Notes: generated by a model not told the origin, from the letters alone. A DNA stretch of 34,413 nt from CAXSDR01 sp964236445 (GCA_964236445.1 CAXSDR010000031.1:1-34413); one strand, 5' to 3'; numbered from the stretch's first letter, positions 8,070 through 15,948 are shown. Numbers and translations are program-made.

Positions 8070-8502
8070 GCTGCCAGCCCATCCACCTGGACAGATCGCG
8101 ATCGCCTCGACCTCGACCAGCTGGTCGTCGTAGCCCAGCACGGTGACGCCGAGCAGCGTGCTCGGGGCGTCGTGCTCGCCGAAGGCTGCGCGGACGACGT
8201 GCCAGGCGGTGCCAGGCGGTGCCGAGGTCGGCCTTGCGGGAAGAGGCGACGTAGACGGTCGTCTTGACGACGTCGGTGAGCTGCGCGCCGGCGACCTGCA
8301 GGGCGATGGCGAGATTAACCATCACCTGCTGGGCCTGGCCCGCGACATCGCCGATCGCGACGGTGTTGCCGTCGGCGTCCAACGGGCAGGCACCGGCGGT
8401 GAAGACGAGCTGGCCGGCGCCGGTGACTGCGGCATAGGCGTACGGCGCCTTGGTCGTCAGCTGCGGGGGGCGGATGAGGGTGATGGCGGGCTCGGACGGC
8501 AT
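8058..8502 (-). pseudogene. RidA (YjgF/UK114) family enamine deaminase, frameshifted by a 10-bp tandem duplication
   Basis: The ATG at 8502 opens a clear RidA protein: AVTGAGQLVFTAGACPLDADG, then IGDVAGQAQQVMVNLAIALQVAG, then LTDVVKTTVYV. After DLGTAWH the frame breaks into arginine-rich nonsense. The break falls on GCCAGGCGGT repeated twice at 8201-8220. Reading with one copy removed restores WHVVRAAFGEHDAPSTLLGV, then LGYDDQLVEVEAIAI, and a TAG at 8058. This is the proper end of the family, including the GVTVLG strand and the VEVEAIA terminus. The catalytic arginine normally sits near the C-terminal strands and is changed or shifted here. It is either a real inactivating mutation, a phase-variable tract, or an assembly/sequencing error. 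RidA hydrolyses reactive enamines to keto acids. Confidence 0.85.
8201..8220. repeat. Perfect 10-bp tandem duplication inside ridA
   Basis: GCCAGGCGGT occurs twice with no spacer. A +10 change shifts the RidA frame by one base. A third partial copy (GCC) follows, as expected from slippage. Confidence 0.95.
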
Positions 8503-8591
8503 GTGCTCATGATCTACCCCCGCCCGGCGCGGTAGCTGACACCCGGCGAGCTCGGCCCTGCGTCGAGCGCGCCATCGCGCACACTGGACGT

Positions 8592-8609
8592 TCACAGCAA
8601 ATGTCCAGG
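8592..8609 (+). promoter_or_regulatory. Possible PhoP-type box before the response regulator gene
   Basis: TCACAGC (8592-8598), then AAAT, then the weak second half GTCCAGG. The first half is perfect for the TCACAGC-N4-TCACAGC direct repeat of mycobacterial PhoP. It lies about 33 bp before the start at 8642, so it would give autoregulation. The second half is poor, so confidence is limited. Confidence 0.35.
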
Positions 8610-8641
8610 GAGCGCGCAGGCGACGCCCAGCCAGGAGGTCG

Positions 8642-9448
8642 ATGGTGAAGGACAGCGCCCGGCTCGCGGCGCCACCCTCATCGAAGGACGGGCGTCCCGT
8701 GGAGTCAGCCGTACGCAACGCCAGCGCGACCTCGCTCTCCGGTGCTGGGCGCAGCGTCCAGACGAGGCTCCTCGTCGTCGACGACGAGCCCAACATCGTC
8801 GAGCTGCTCTCGGCCAGCCTCCGTTTCGCCGGCTTCGAGGTGGCGACCGCACGCAGCGGGCGCGACGCGATCGAGCGGGTGGCCGACTTCCGGCCCGACC
8901 TCGTGGTGCTCGACGTGATGATGCCCGGGATGGACGGCTACTCCGTCGTACGCCACCTGCGCGGCCAGGGCGTGCAGATCCCCGTCGTCTTCCTCACCGC
9001 GAAGGATGCCGCCGAGGATGCGGTGATGGGCCTGACCGTCGGCGGCGACGACTTCGTCACCAAGCCGTTCAGCCTCGAAGAGGTGGTCGCGCGCATCCGG
9101 GCGGTGCTGCGGCGCACGACCGGCACCGGTGGGACCCAGTCGGCCGCACCGCTGCGGTTCGCGGACATCGAGCTCGACGACGAGACGCACGAGATCTGGA
9201 AGAACGGCGAGGCCGTCACGCTGTCGCCGACGGAGTTCAAGCTGTTGCGCTATCTCATGCAGAACCCCAACCGGGTGCTGAGCAAGGCGCAGATTCTCGA
9301 CCACGTGTGGGCCTACGACTTCGGCGGCGACGCCAACGTCGTGGAGTCCTACGTCTCCTACCTCCGCCGCAAGGTCGACACCACCGAGCCCCGGCTGCTG
9401 CACACCGTGCGGGGCGTCGGCTACGTGCTGCGTGCGCCCCGGACCTAG
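8642..9448 (+). CDS. phoP: OmpR/PhoB-family response regulator, PhoP-like (M. tuberculosis type)
   Basis: 268 residues, with AGGAGG just before the ATG. The receiver domain has the acidic pair in VVDDEPNIVELL, phospho-acceptor D91 (LVVLDVMMPGMDGY), T119 (FLTAKD) and K141 (VTKPFSLEEVVAR). The C-terminal winged helix carries FADIELDDETHEIWKNGE, LSPTEFKLLRYLM and the recognition region YDFGGDANVVESYVSYLRRK, then LLHTVRGVGYVLR. These stretches are close to the PhoP of M. tuberculosis, not to phosphate-type PhoB. It is followed by its kinase with a 3-bp gap. A perfect PhoP-type box at 15931 and weaker ones at 8592 and 10997 suggest targets in this window. Confidence 0.88.
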   Translation: MVKDSARLAAPPSSKDGRPVESAVRNASATSLSGAGRSVQTRLLVVDDEPNIVELLSASLRFAGFEVATARSGRDAIERVADFRPDLVVLDVMMPGMDGYSVVRHLRGQGVQIPVVFLTAKDAAEDAVMGLTVGGDDFVTKPFSLEEVVARIRAVLRRTTGTGGTQSAAPLRFADIELDDETHEIWKNGEAVTLSPTEFKLLRYLMQNPNRVLSKAQILDHVWAYDFGGDANVVESYVSYLRRKVDTTEPRLLHTVRGVGYVLRAPRT

Positions 9449-9451
9449 TTG

Positions 9452-11134
9452 ATGACATCACCCCTGGCGGCGGGCCGCTCACGCCTGCGCGACGTACGCC
9501 TGCGTACGCCGCTGCACGTGCAGCTCGTCGCGCTGCTGCTGCTGCTCACCCTCTCGGGGATCGCCGTGTCCGCGATCGCCGGCACCACGGCGCTGCGCGG
9601 ATATCTGCTCAACCAGAAGGACGCGCGGCTGCACAGCATCGGCACGGACGCGCTCGCCCAGGTGACGCACTTCGCGGGGCGGGGTCCGCGCCAGTTCAGC
9701 GACCCCTACACGCTGGGTCGTGAGACGGCGTTCGTGTCCGAGATCCTCGACGCCGACGGCAACCCCATTATCCCGCTGAGCCAGCCGCTTGGTCCGGGCG
9801 TTCCGGGTCCCCGGCTGCCCCCACTCGACTCGAGCCACGCCGCGAAGCTCACCGGCAAGACCTTCGACCTTCCCGCGGTGACCGGGAACGTGCCGTGGCG
9901 CGGCTATGTCATCGCCGGGAACGACGACAGCATCTTCGTCGCTGTGCCGGTCGACGACGTCTCCCGGACCGTCAACCGGCTGCTGCTCATCAACCTCTTC
10001 GTCGGCCTCGTCGTGCTCGCTTTGCTCGGCGCCCTCGCCGCCTGGGGCGTACGCGCGGGGCTGCGCCCCTTGGCCCAGGTGCAGCAGACCGCCGAGGCCA
10101 TCGCGGGTGGCGACCTGAGCCACCGCGTCCCGCTCGAGCACCCGCACACCGAGGTCGGCCGGCTCGCCGGCGCCTTCAACGCGATGGTCGACCGGATCGA
10201 GGTGTCGTTCGCTCGCCAGCAGGAGTCCGAGCACGAGGCACGCGCGTCGGAGGACCGGATGCGCCGGTTCGTCGGCGACGCGAGCCACGAGCTGCGCACG
10301 CCGCTGACCTCGATCCGCGGGTTCGCCGAGCTCTACCGCATGGGTGCGGTGGAGGACCCGAAGGACCTGCGGCGCGCGATGGGCCGCATCGAGTCCGAGG
10401 CCAAGCGCATGGGACTGCTCGTCGATGACCTCCTGATGCTGGCGCGGCTCGACCAGCAGCGTCCGCTGCAGCGCGAGCCGGTGGACATGCTGCTGCTGGC
10501 GACCGACGCGGTGCACGACATCGGTGCGATCGACGGGGGGTCACACCCCACCGAGCTGCACCTGCGGCTCGCCGCACCGGGGCCGGCGAGCACGACCGTC
10601 ATCGGCGACGAGGCCCGGCTGCGCCAGGTGCTGACCAACCTGCTCGGCAACGCCGTCTCCCACACGCCGGGGGGGACGCGCATCGACGTCACCCTGGGCA
10701 ACACCGACACCGAGCTGCTGGTCGAGGTCCGCGACAGCGGCCCCGGGATGGCACCCGACGTGGCGGCACGGGTCTTCGAGCGCTTCTTCCGGGCCGACAC
10801 CTCACGCAGTCGCAGTCACGACGAGTCCGACGCCGCGGCGCCGACGGGCAGCGGGCTCGGCCTGTCGATCGTGAGCGCGCTGGTCGCGGCACACGGAGGT
10901 CAGGTGGAGCTGCGCACGGCACCGGACCACGGGGCGGCGTTCCTCGTACGCCTGCCCCTCGCGTCCCCCGAACGGCTCGCAGAACTCCCAGGTCCGTCAC
11001 AGGTTGCTGGCACATCCTGGGTTCAGCCCGCCCCGCTCGGGGCGGCAGAGCAGGAGGACCACAGTGAACGACTTCCACCACTCGCCGGAGGGCCAGTCGG
11101 GTCCGACCGGGCCGGACTACCTGGGGTTCGGTGA
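9452..11134 (+). CDS. phoR: Sensor histidine kinase partner of the PhoP-like regulator
   Basis: 560 residues from the ATG at 9452 (a TTG sits just before it). Membrane helix 1 is at about residues 21-45, an extracytoplasmic sensor region at about 50-175, helix 2 at about 176-200 and a HAMP linker at about 200-255. The dimerisation box GDASHELRTPLTSIRG has H279, then N-box RQVLTNLLGNAVSHTP, G1 VRDSGPGM, F-box VFERFFRAD and G2 SGLGLSIVSALV. The catalytic part ends near FLVRLPLA. The last roughly 45 residues are not kinase-like and run 71 bp into the next gene, so the natural stop may have been lost. It pairs with the regulator at 8642. The signal is unknown. Confidence 0.88.
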   Translation: MTSPLAAGRSRLRDVRLRTPLHVQLVALLLLLTLSGIAVSAIAGTTALRGYLLNQKDARLHSIGTDALAQVTHFAGRGPRQFSDPYTLGRETAFVSEILDADGNPIIPLSQPLGPGVPGPRLPPLDSSHAAKLTGKTFDLPAVTGNVPWRGYVIAGNDDSIFVAVPVDDVSRTVNRLLLINLFVGLVVLALLGALAAWGVRAGLRPLAQVQQTAEAIAGGDLSHRVPLEHPHTEVGRLAGAFNAMVDRIEVSFARQQESEHEARASEDRMRRFVGDASHELRTPLTSIRGFAELYRMGAVEDPKDLRRAMGRIESEAKRMGLLVDDLLMLARLDQQRPLQREPVDMLLLATDAVHDIGAIDGGSHPTELHLRLAAPGPASTTVIGDEARLRQVLTNLLGNAVSHTPGGTRIDVTLGNTDTELLVEVRDSGPGMAPDVAARVFERFFRADTSRSRSHDESDAAAPTGSGLGLSIVSALVAAHGGQVELRTAPDHGAAFLVRLPLASPERLAELPGPSQVAGTSWVQPAPLGAAEQEDHSERLPPLAGGPVGSDRAGLPGVR

Positions 11135-11780
11135 CGGGCCGAGCCTCACCGAGTCCACAGCGACCGCTTCCCCGCGCGGGCTGAACCGTCGTCGCGCGGC
11201 GACTGTCGCAGGCGGCGTCGCCGTCCTCGCCCTCGGTGCCGGCGCGCTCTCGCTGACCGGCATCGCGAGCGCCGCCTCGCCTTCACCTTCGCCGACCAGC
11301 AGTGCGCAGGTCCCGGGTGCCCCGGGTGACCGGGGTCCGGACGAGGACGGTGTGCCCGACAGGCCCGGCAAGGGGATGGGCGGGCACGGCGGGTTCCGCG
11401 GCGGCGGCGGCGGTCCGATGGGCGGTTTCGGCTTCGGCCCGGCGCTGCATTCCCAGGCGGTCATCCGCACGGGCACCGGCACCTACAGCACCGTCGACAC
11501 CCAGGTCGGGGCCGTCACCGCGGTCAGCTCGACGTCGATCACGGTGAAGTCCGAAGACGGCTTCAGCAAGACCTACGTCGTCGCGGCCGACACGCTCGTC
11601 AACGCGGCGCGCGACGGCATCAGCACCATCAAGGTCGGCGCGACCGTCGATGTGATGGCCACGGAGGCCGGTAGCACGGCAACAGCGAAGCGCATCGGCG
11701 ACGAGACGCTGCTCGACGCTGCTCGCCCCCCGCGCCCCGTGAAGCCGGGCACGTCGGCGTCGCCTGCTCCGACGTCCTGA
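11064..11780 (+). CDS. Secreted or membrane-anchored Gly-rich protein with a DUF5666-like domain
   Basis: 238 residues from a GTG with AGGAGG 6 bp upstream. This strong site supports the start although it lies inside the kinase frame. A hydrophilic N-terminus of about 40 residues precedes the helix TVAGGVAVLALGAGALSL. A Ser/Pro linker follows, then a Gly-rich stretch (GGHGGFRGGGGGPMGGFGFG) and one beta-domain (VGAVTAVSSTSITVKSEDG, then IKVGATVDVMA) of the DUF5666 style. The tail is Pro/Thr-rich. The same Gly/Phe-rich style recurs in the proteins at 14954, 16031, 19178 and 20133. Position behind the two-component genes suggests it is their target or an envelope sensor partner. Function is unknown. 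Confidence 0.75.
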   Translation: MNDFHHSPEGQSGPTGPDYLGFGDGPSLTESTATASPRGLNRRRAATVAGGVAVLALGAGALSLTGIASAASPSPSPTSSAQVPGAPGDRGPDEDGVPDRPGKGMGGHGGFRGGGGGPMGGFGFGPALHSQAVIRTGTGTYSTVDTQVGAVTAVSSTSITVKSEDGFSKTYVVAADTLVNAARDGISTIKVGATVDVMATEAGSTATAKRIGDETLLDAARPPRPVKPGTSASPAPTS

Positions 11781-11788
11781 GCCCGACG

Positions 11789-11816
11789 CGCCGGCGGGGT
11801 CATCACCCCGCCGGCG
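11789..11816 (+). terminator. Strong hairpin terminator after the two-component/secreted-protein operon
   Basis: A perfect 12-bp stem, CGCCGGCGGGGT (11789-11800) with ACCCCGCCGGCG (11805-11816), has a 4-nt loop 8 bp after the stop codon. There is no T-run, which is usual in high-GC actinobacteria. It may also serve the converging minus-strand gene. Confidence 0.75.
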
Positions 11817-11876
11817 TCAGGCTCATGGCGGAAAGGACCCACCGATCTTCTCGCTCGCCGAGAGCTCGCAGACACG

Positions 11877-12662
11877 TCAGGAACTCAGGACTTCTCCGTC
11901 GACGGTCACGTCGACTCGGTCGCTGTAGAAGCACACATGCTCGGCCGCCGCGCTGCCCTCAGGCAGGGGATGGGGCAGGCTCCAGGCGGCGTCGGTCACA
12001 GTGGTGTCTCCGACGGTGACGTTCCAGTGCTGGCCGTCGCCCTTGTAGGGGCATTCCGAGACGGTGTCGCTCAGCGTGAGATATTCGAGCGCGATATCGG
12101 CGAACGGCACGTAGTAGCGGACCGGCAGCGACGTCTCGAACAGCAGCTTCGGCCGGCTGCTCTCGCACAGCACGGTGTCACCGAGTCTCACGACGACGTG
12201 GCGATGCGAGCTACGCACGTCCACCCGGTGGTAGGGATCTCGGATGTGGCCGTACAACGGCTCGTCCTCCTCGAACCAGCGGTCCATCGAACCGAAGTCG
12301 AGAGTGGCGAAACCCGCCACCGGCGAGGCGTCGCCGAGTTCCTGTAGATCTGTAGTCGGCCCGTGCAGGGCCGCGCGGGCGACGCGCTCGCCGACGCGTA
12401 CGGTCCAGTGCTGGCGCCCATCGGCTTGGGAGTCGGCAAGCTCGATCGCCGCCGGGTCGAAGTCTCCCAGCGGGAAGTAGTGCGCAGGGAACGCACCTGT
12501 GCGATAGACGATGACGCCACCCGTGCTGTCCAGCACCGCATGACCGGCAAGCTGCGCCCGCATGCGTCTGGGCCACGGCTCGGAATACAGGAGGCCAGGC
12601 CCGTTGGCCCTGAGCCGACCGCGGTATTCCGCAAGAGGCGAACGACCGAGAGAAAGAGACAC
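11877..12662 (-). CDS. Double-domain DUF427 protein
   Basis: 261 residues from a GTG at 12662, with GAGGAC about 8 bp upstream. The open frame extends further but overlaps the cupin gene as a shadow. Two DUF427 beta-domains lie in tandem. The first has AVLDSTGGVIVYRTGAFPAHYFPLGDF and HWTVRVGERV. The second has VVVRLGDTVLCESSRPKLLF, RYYVPFADI, CPYKGDGQHWNVTVGD and VDVTVDGE. The CPYKG-x-x-x-(H/Y)-(W/Y) core is the family hallmark; it appears intact only in the second domain. Biochemical function of the family is unsettled. It is last in an apparent ndh-cupin-DUF427 operon, 17 bp after the cupin. A single-domain relative is at 26737. Confidence 0.82.
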   Translation of the reverse strand: MSLSLGRSPLAEYRGRLRANGPGLLYSEPWPRRMRAQLAGHAVLDSTGGVIVYRTGAFPAHYFPLGDFDPAAIELADSQADGRQHWTVRVGERVARAALHGPTTDLQELGDASPVAGFATLDFGSMDRWFEEDEPLYGHIRDPYHRVDVRSSHRHVVVRLGDTVLCESSRPKLLFETSLPVRYYVPFADIALEYLTLSDTVSECPYKGDGQHWNVTVGDTTVTDAAWSLPHPLPEGSAAAEHVCFYSDRVDVTVDGEVLSS

Positions 12663-12679
12663 GAGAGTCCTCGAGGGTG

Positions 12680-13171
12680 CTACAAGTCGACGTTGCTGAT
12701 GCCGTGAGCCGAGAGCACGGCGTCGATCTGCCCGCCGTCCGGCATGGCGACGTCTTTCCCCGGAAGCGACCGGCTGCTGGTGGGTGTTCCGAGCCCGCTG
12801 ATGACCTCGTCGAAGCCACCGGGCGCGGTGATGAGCAGAGTGCGGCCGGGACCGTCGTCGGACACCACGAACCCGTGCGGTATGCCCGCCGGCAGGTAGA
12901 CGAGCGACCCGGGTCCGGCCTGCCACGACTGATCGCCGCACCTGACGGCGAACTGTCCATCGATGATGAAGAAAGCCTCGTCATCCAGGTGCTGGTGGGG
13001 GTGCGGTGCATATCCGGCGGGTACGCGGTGGTCGACGATGCTCAGCTTGCCCTGTGTCGTGGACGACAGCAGTTTGTTGATCGAGAGCGAGCCGAGCCAG
13101 AAGTAGGCGTCTCCTTCGTCCTGACTCAACATGAAGCCGGTGGACACCGACGCGTTCTGTTCCGCTTTCAT
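12680..13171 (-). CDS. Cupin-domain protein
   Basis: 163 residues from the ATG at 13171, preceded by GGAGG 7 bp upstream. The frame is open to 13225, but the ribosome site decides the start. Cupin motif 1 is HPHQHLDDEAFFIIDGQF (H-x-H-x4-E-x6-G) and motif 2 is PAGIPHGF, together giving the His/His/Glu/His metal site. The layout resembles quercetin 2,3-dioxygenase-like small cupins. The substrate is not determinable. It lies between ndh (77 bp upstream) and the DUF427 gene (17 bp downstream) on one strand, so co-transcription is likely. Its role may be redox-related, by context only. Confidence 0.8.
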   Translation of the reverse strand: MKAEQNASVSTGFMLSQDEGDAYFWLGSLSINKLLSSTTQGKLSIVDHRVPAGYAPHPHQHLDDEAFFIIDGQFAVRCGDQSWQAGPGSLVYLPAGIPHGFVVSDDGPGRTLLITAPGGFDEVISGLGTPTSSRSLPGKDVAMPDGGQIDAVLSAHGISNVDL

Positions 13172-13248
13172 GCGATCCTCCAGAAAGTGCTGAGTGGCTG
13201 GCTGCGCCGAGCTGTCGACGGGCACGGTGCTCGGTGCTCGGTCGACCT

Positions 13249-14625
13249 TCAGGCCGCCCCGGATGCATCCTCGCTCTCGGCGATCAGCCCTGACCGGCCG
13301 CTGATCATGCCGAGGGAGACATCGTCAGGACGACGGCCTGCCAGCGCCCACTCCACTGCAACGCGGATGCGGCGCATTGCGGTAGGTAGCGCATACAAGT
13401 GGTAGCCGCGAGTGATCGCCTTGGCCGGAAGGCCACTCAAGTGCAGACCCAACGGCGTTGCCGCCGCTGCAGACCCACCCAGGTCAACGACCAGGCCCAT
13501 GTCGCGGTGCCGATAAGGCCGCGCGCTTCCGTGCCCGAGATCGGCCAGGATATTGCGGGCGGCAGCGTTCGCCTGGCGCATCGCGTGCTGCGCCGTCGGC
13601 GGACACAACGGCCGGTTGCCATGCGCGTCCACAGGAGCCGTGAGGTCGGGAACAGCAGCCGCGTCTCCGACCGCATAGACATGCGGATGCTCGGACACGC
13701 GCAGGTAGTCATCGACGACGAGGCGCCCCTTGGCCAGCGGCAGGTCCAGACCACTGACGAGAGGATTGGCGGTCACGCCTGCGCACCAGATGACGGTGTT
13801 GCAGTCGAGAACGCTGCCGTCGGTCAAGGTCACCTGCGCGTCCGTGACATTGCTCAGACTGGTCCCGAGACGCACATCGACCCGCCGCTCGCGCAGAACG
13901 TTCAACGCAAAGACGCCGAGATCGTGGCCGAGTTCCGGCATCACCGCATCAGCGACGTCGACAAGCAACCACTTCACGTCATCCGGATGAAGCGTCGGAT
14001 GGAGCGGCAGTAGATTGCTGATCAGCCGCGCCATCTGCGCACTTATCTCGACTCCGGCATAACCAGCGCCGACGACGATGAACGTCAACGCCGCACGGCG
14101 GCGCACCGGATCCGTGACCAGGCTGGCGAGCTCGAGCTGAGCGAGAACCCTGTCGCGTAGATAGAGTGCTTCCGTCACCGTTTTGAGCCCGATAGCGTGG
14201 TCCGCGAGACCTGGTATGTCGAGGAGTCGTGTCACGCCGCCGGCGGCGAGCAGCAGCCGATCGAACGCCAGCTTGCGGGTGGTCCCAGCACCGTCGGTGT
14301 ATCCGACGACCTTGGCGGCCACGTCGATGTCGTCCGCGTGTCCACGGATGATCCGCGCGCGGGGCAACGTGGTCGCCAATGGCACGACAACAGCTCGGGG
14401 GTCCAGTGCACCGACTGCCACGTCGGGAAGCAACGGCTGATAGAGCATCCCGTCCGTGGCGGCCAGAACGGTGAGGTCCACATCTGAGCGCTGCAGTTTG
14501 CGAGCAGCGAAGAAACCGCCGAATCCCGAGCCCAGCACCAGCACGCGGGGGCGCGGTGCGCCGACAGAGCGAGGAGATCCTGCCGGGCGCGCCTCGACAT
14601 CAGCGTTCTCGCGTCGCTTCGTCAC
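13249..14625 (-). CDS. ndh: Type II NADH dehydrogenase (NDH-2)
   Basis: 458 residues from a GTG. The FAD-binding dinucleotide fold is VLVLGSGFGGFFAARKL near residue 30. The NADH-binding fold is FIVVGAGYAGVEISAQM near residue 185. The late FAD motif is HVYAVGDAAAVPD near residue 315, with PPTAQHAMRQA after it. The C-terminus has hydrophobic and amphipathic stretches of the membrane-anchoring kind (ITRGYHLYALP). NDH-2 passes electrons from NADH to quinone without pumping protons. The first 25 residues are basic and non-conserved, so translation may start a little later. It heads the cupin and DUF427 genes. The protein could be another pyridine nucleotide-disulfide family member, but the quinone-reductase branch fits best. 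Confidence 0.85.
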   Translation of the reverse strand: MTKRRENADVEARPAGSPRSVGAPRPRVLVLGSGFGGFFAARKLQRSDVDLTVLAATDGMLYQPLLPDVAVGALDPRAVVVPLATTLPRARIIRGHADDIDVAAKVVGYTDGAGTTRKLAFDRLLLAAGGVTRLLDIPGLADHAIGLKTVTEALYLRDRVLAQLELASLVTDPVRRRAALTFIVVGAGYAGVEISAQMARLISNLLPLHPTLHPDDVKWLLVDVADAVMPELGHDLGVFALNVLRERRVDVRLGTSLSNVTDAQVTLTDGSVLDCNTVIWCAGVTANPLVSGLDLPLAKGRLVVDDYLRVSEHPHVYAVGDAAAVPDLTAPVDAHGNRPLCPPTAQHAMRQANAAARNILADLGHGSARPYRHRDMGLVVDLGGSAAAATPLGLHLSGLPAKAITRGYHLYALPTAMRRIRVAVEWALAGRRPDDVSLGMISGRSGLIAESEDASGAA

Positions 14626-14656
14626 AGTCGATTCCTACGATCTGTAGTCGCAGCCA

Positions 14657-14848
14657 TCAGGTATCAGGGAGCATCTGCCTCAGACCAGCAGCACCTCGGC
14701 GCAAGGCCTTGTTCCGGCGGTTCTTTCTCGTCCGCCGCGCCCGGTTGACATCCGGATCACCATACCCGGCCGCCACCCGAGGGGCGAGAAATCCTTCAAG
14801 AGCCGCGGTCAAGCGGAGATGGGTGGCGGCAGCCAAGCGGGCGTACAT
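14657..14848 (-). CDS. Doubtful small hypothetical protein upstream of ndh
   Basis: A 63-residue frame (MYARLAAATHLRLTAALEGF, then a very basic RRTRKNRRNKALRRG stretch) ends 31 bp before the ndh start on the same strand. No ribosome site is evident. It resembles no family I know. It is the only same-strand frame in the 328-bp space 14626-14953. That space otherwise shows only a GCACAGG-N4-TGCCAGG motif at 14873-14890, a weak PhoP-like direct repeat before the next plus-strand gene. Confidence 0.25.
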   Translation of the reverse strand: MYARLAAATHLRLTAALEGFLAPRVAAGYGDPDVNRARRTRKNRRNKALRRGAAGLRQMLPDT

Positions 14849-14953
14849 GCTGACAGGGCTCGTGCGGGCGAAGCACAGGGCACTGCCAGGGCCGCCCTCG
14901 AAAGTTCAGGGCAACGGCGCTCGACGTGAGCGCCTCACCCGGAAGGCAATTCG

Positions 14954-15766
14954 ATGACGAAGACCACGACGACCTGGAAGCGCTACACCACTGCCGGAGG
15001 GGTGGTCATGGCCACCATGGCGTTCGGCGCCGTCGCCGCTCAAGCGATCCCGGCAAACGCTGCAACGACGCCGTCGCCCTCGGCCACCTCGAGCGCCTCG
15101 GGCGCCTCGGGCGCCTCGGGCGCCTCGGGCGCCTCGGGCGCCATGGGCGCCATGGACCCGTCCCTGTCACAGCGAGCCGACGAGAGACTGCTGACCGGTG
15201 ACACGGCGAGCAAGGTGACGGCGGCCGCTCTCGCGAAATACCCCGGCGCGACCGTACTGCGGGTGGAGACCAACGCCGGCGGCGCCTACGAGGCTCACAT
15301 CACCGCCGCGTCCGGTCAGTGGCTCACGGTGCTCATCGGCGCGGACTTCGCCGTCACAGGCACCGAGATCGGCGGCGGGGGGCACGGCGGCAGGGGCGGG
15401 TACGGCGGTGGCATGCAGCTCGCCCAGACGGCGACGGTCATCGGCATGACCGAGACCGAGCTGCGTACGGCGCTGGCCTCGGGCAAGACCCTCACCCAGG
15501 TCGCGGCGACCAAGGGCGTGGCAAAGGCGACGCTCGTGTCCAAGCTGGTGACGGCTGCCAAGAGTCGCATCGCGGCGGCGGTGTCCGCCGGCCAGCTCAC
15601 CCAGGCCGAGGCCGACACCAGAGTCGTCGGCCTCCAGGCGAAGATCATCGCTGGAGTCGACGAGGTCGGGCTCTGCGTCGGCGGCAGCCTCGGAACCGGA
15701 CCGACAAGCATCCCGGCTCCGAGCACCGGCGCGGCAACGAACAGCGCCAACAACACCAGCGCGTAG
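14954..15766 (+). CDS. Secreted PepSY-like protein with helical C-terminal domain
   Basis: 270 residues, with GGAAGG before the ATG. A Sec-type signal peptide ends near AQAIPANA (about residue 36). A Ser-Gly-Ala repeat linker follows. The PepSY-like domain (TASKVTAAALAKYPGATVLRVE, AYEAHITAASGQWLTVLIG) comes next, then the Gly-rich GGGGHGGRGGYGGGM. The last domain is helical: TETELRTALASGKTLTQVAATKG and AAVSAGQLTQAEADTRV, an arrangement seen in other secreted actinobacterial proteins. PepSY domains often guard or inhibit exported proteins. It precedes the MacB-type operon but is separated from it by a terminator. Function is unknown; envelope stress or export support is an inference. Confidence 0.75.
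   Translation: MTKTTTTWKRYTTAGGVVMATMAFGAVAAQAIPANAATTPSPSATSSASGASGASGASGASGAMGAMDPSLSQRADERLLTGDTASKVTAAALAKYPGATVLRVETNAGGAYEAHITAASGQWLTVLIGADFAVTGTEIGGGGHGGRGGYGGGMQLAQTATVIGMTETELRTALASGKTLTQVAATKGVAKATLVSKLVTAAKSRIAAAVSAGQLTQAEADTRVVGLQAKIIAGVDEVGLCVGGSLGTGPTSIPAPSTGAATNSANNTSA
15093..15140 (+). repeat. 9-bp in-frame repeat encoding Ser-Gly-Ala
   Basis: About five copies of GCGCCTCGG-type units, ending in GGCGCCATG variants. It codes for the flexible linker between signal peptide and PepSY-like domain; copy number may vary between strains. Confidence 0.85.
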
Positions 15767-15786
15767 GCCCTGCCCGACACCGCGGC

Positions 15787-15818
15787 GCCCCGAGCTGTCC
15801 CCACCGGCAGCTCGGGGC
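15787..15818 (+). terminator. Hairpin terminator after the PepSY-like gene
   Basis: An 11-bp perfect stem, GCCCCGAGCTG (15787-15797) with CAGCTCGGGGC (15808-15818), has a 10-nt loop and lies 20 bp after the stop codon. It separates this gene from the export operon at 16031. Confidence 0.7.
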
Positions 15819-15930
15819 CCGCGCAGCGGCCTCGAACCATCACACGACGAACGAGCCATCGAGCTCGCTGACGAGCTGTCGGTCATCGCGCGGATCCCGA
15901 TGACTACCTTCCACAGCACCGGCTCCACGC

Positions 15931-15948
15931 TCACAGCCAACTCACAGC
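15931..15948 (+). promoter_or_regulatory. Perfect PhoP-type box before the MacB-like operon
   Basis: TCACAGC, then CAAC, then TCACAGC is an exact match to the direct repeat TCACAGC-N4-TCACAGC known for M. tuberculosis PhoP. It is part of a perfect 11-bp tandem repeat, CTCACAGCCAA twice (15930-15951). The start codon of the first operon gene is 83 bp downstream. The PhoP-like regulator is encoded at 8642, in the same window. Confidence 0.75.

Noticed and set aside
8642..9448. PhoB-type phosphate regulator
   Set aside because: The DNA-binding region and receiver read much closer to M. tuberculosis PhoP, and no pst or phoU genes are nearby.
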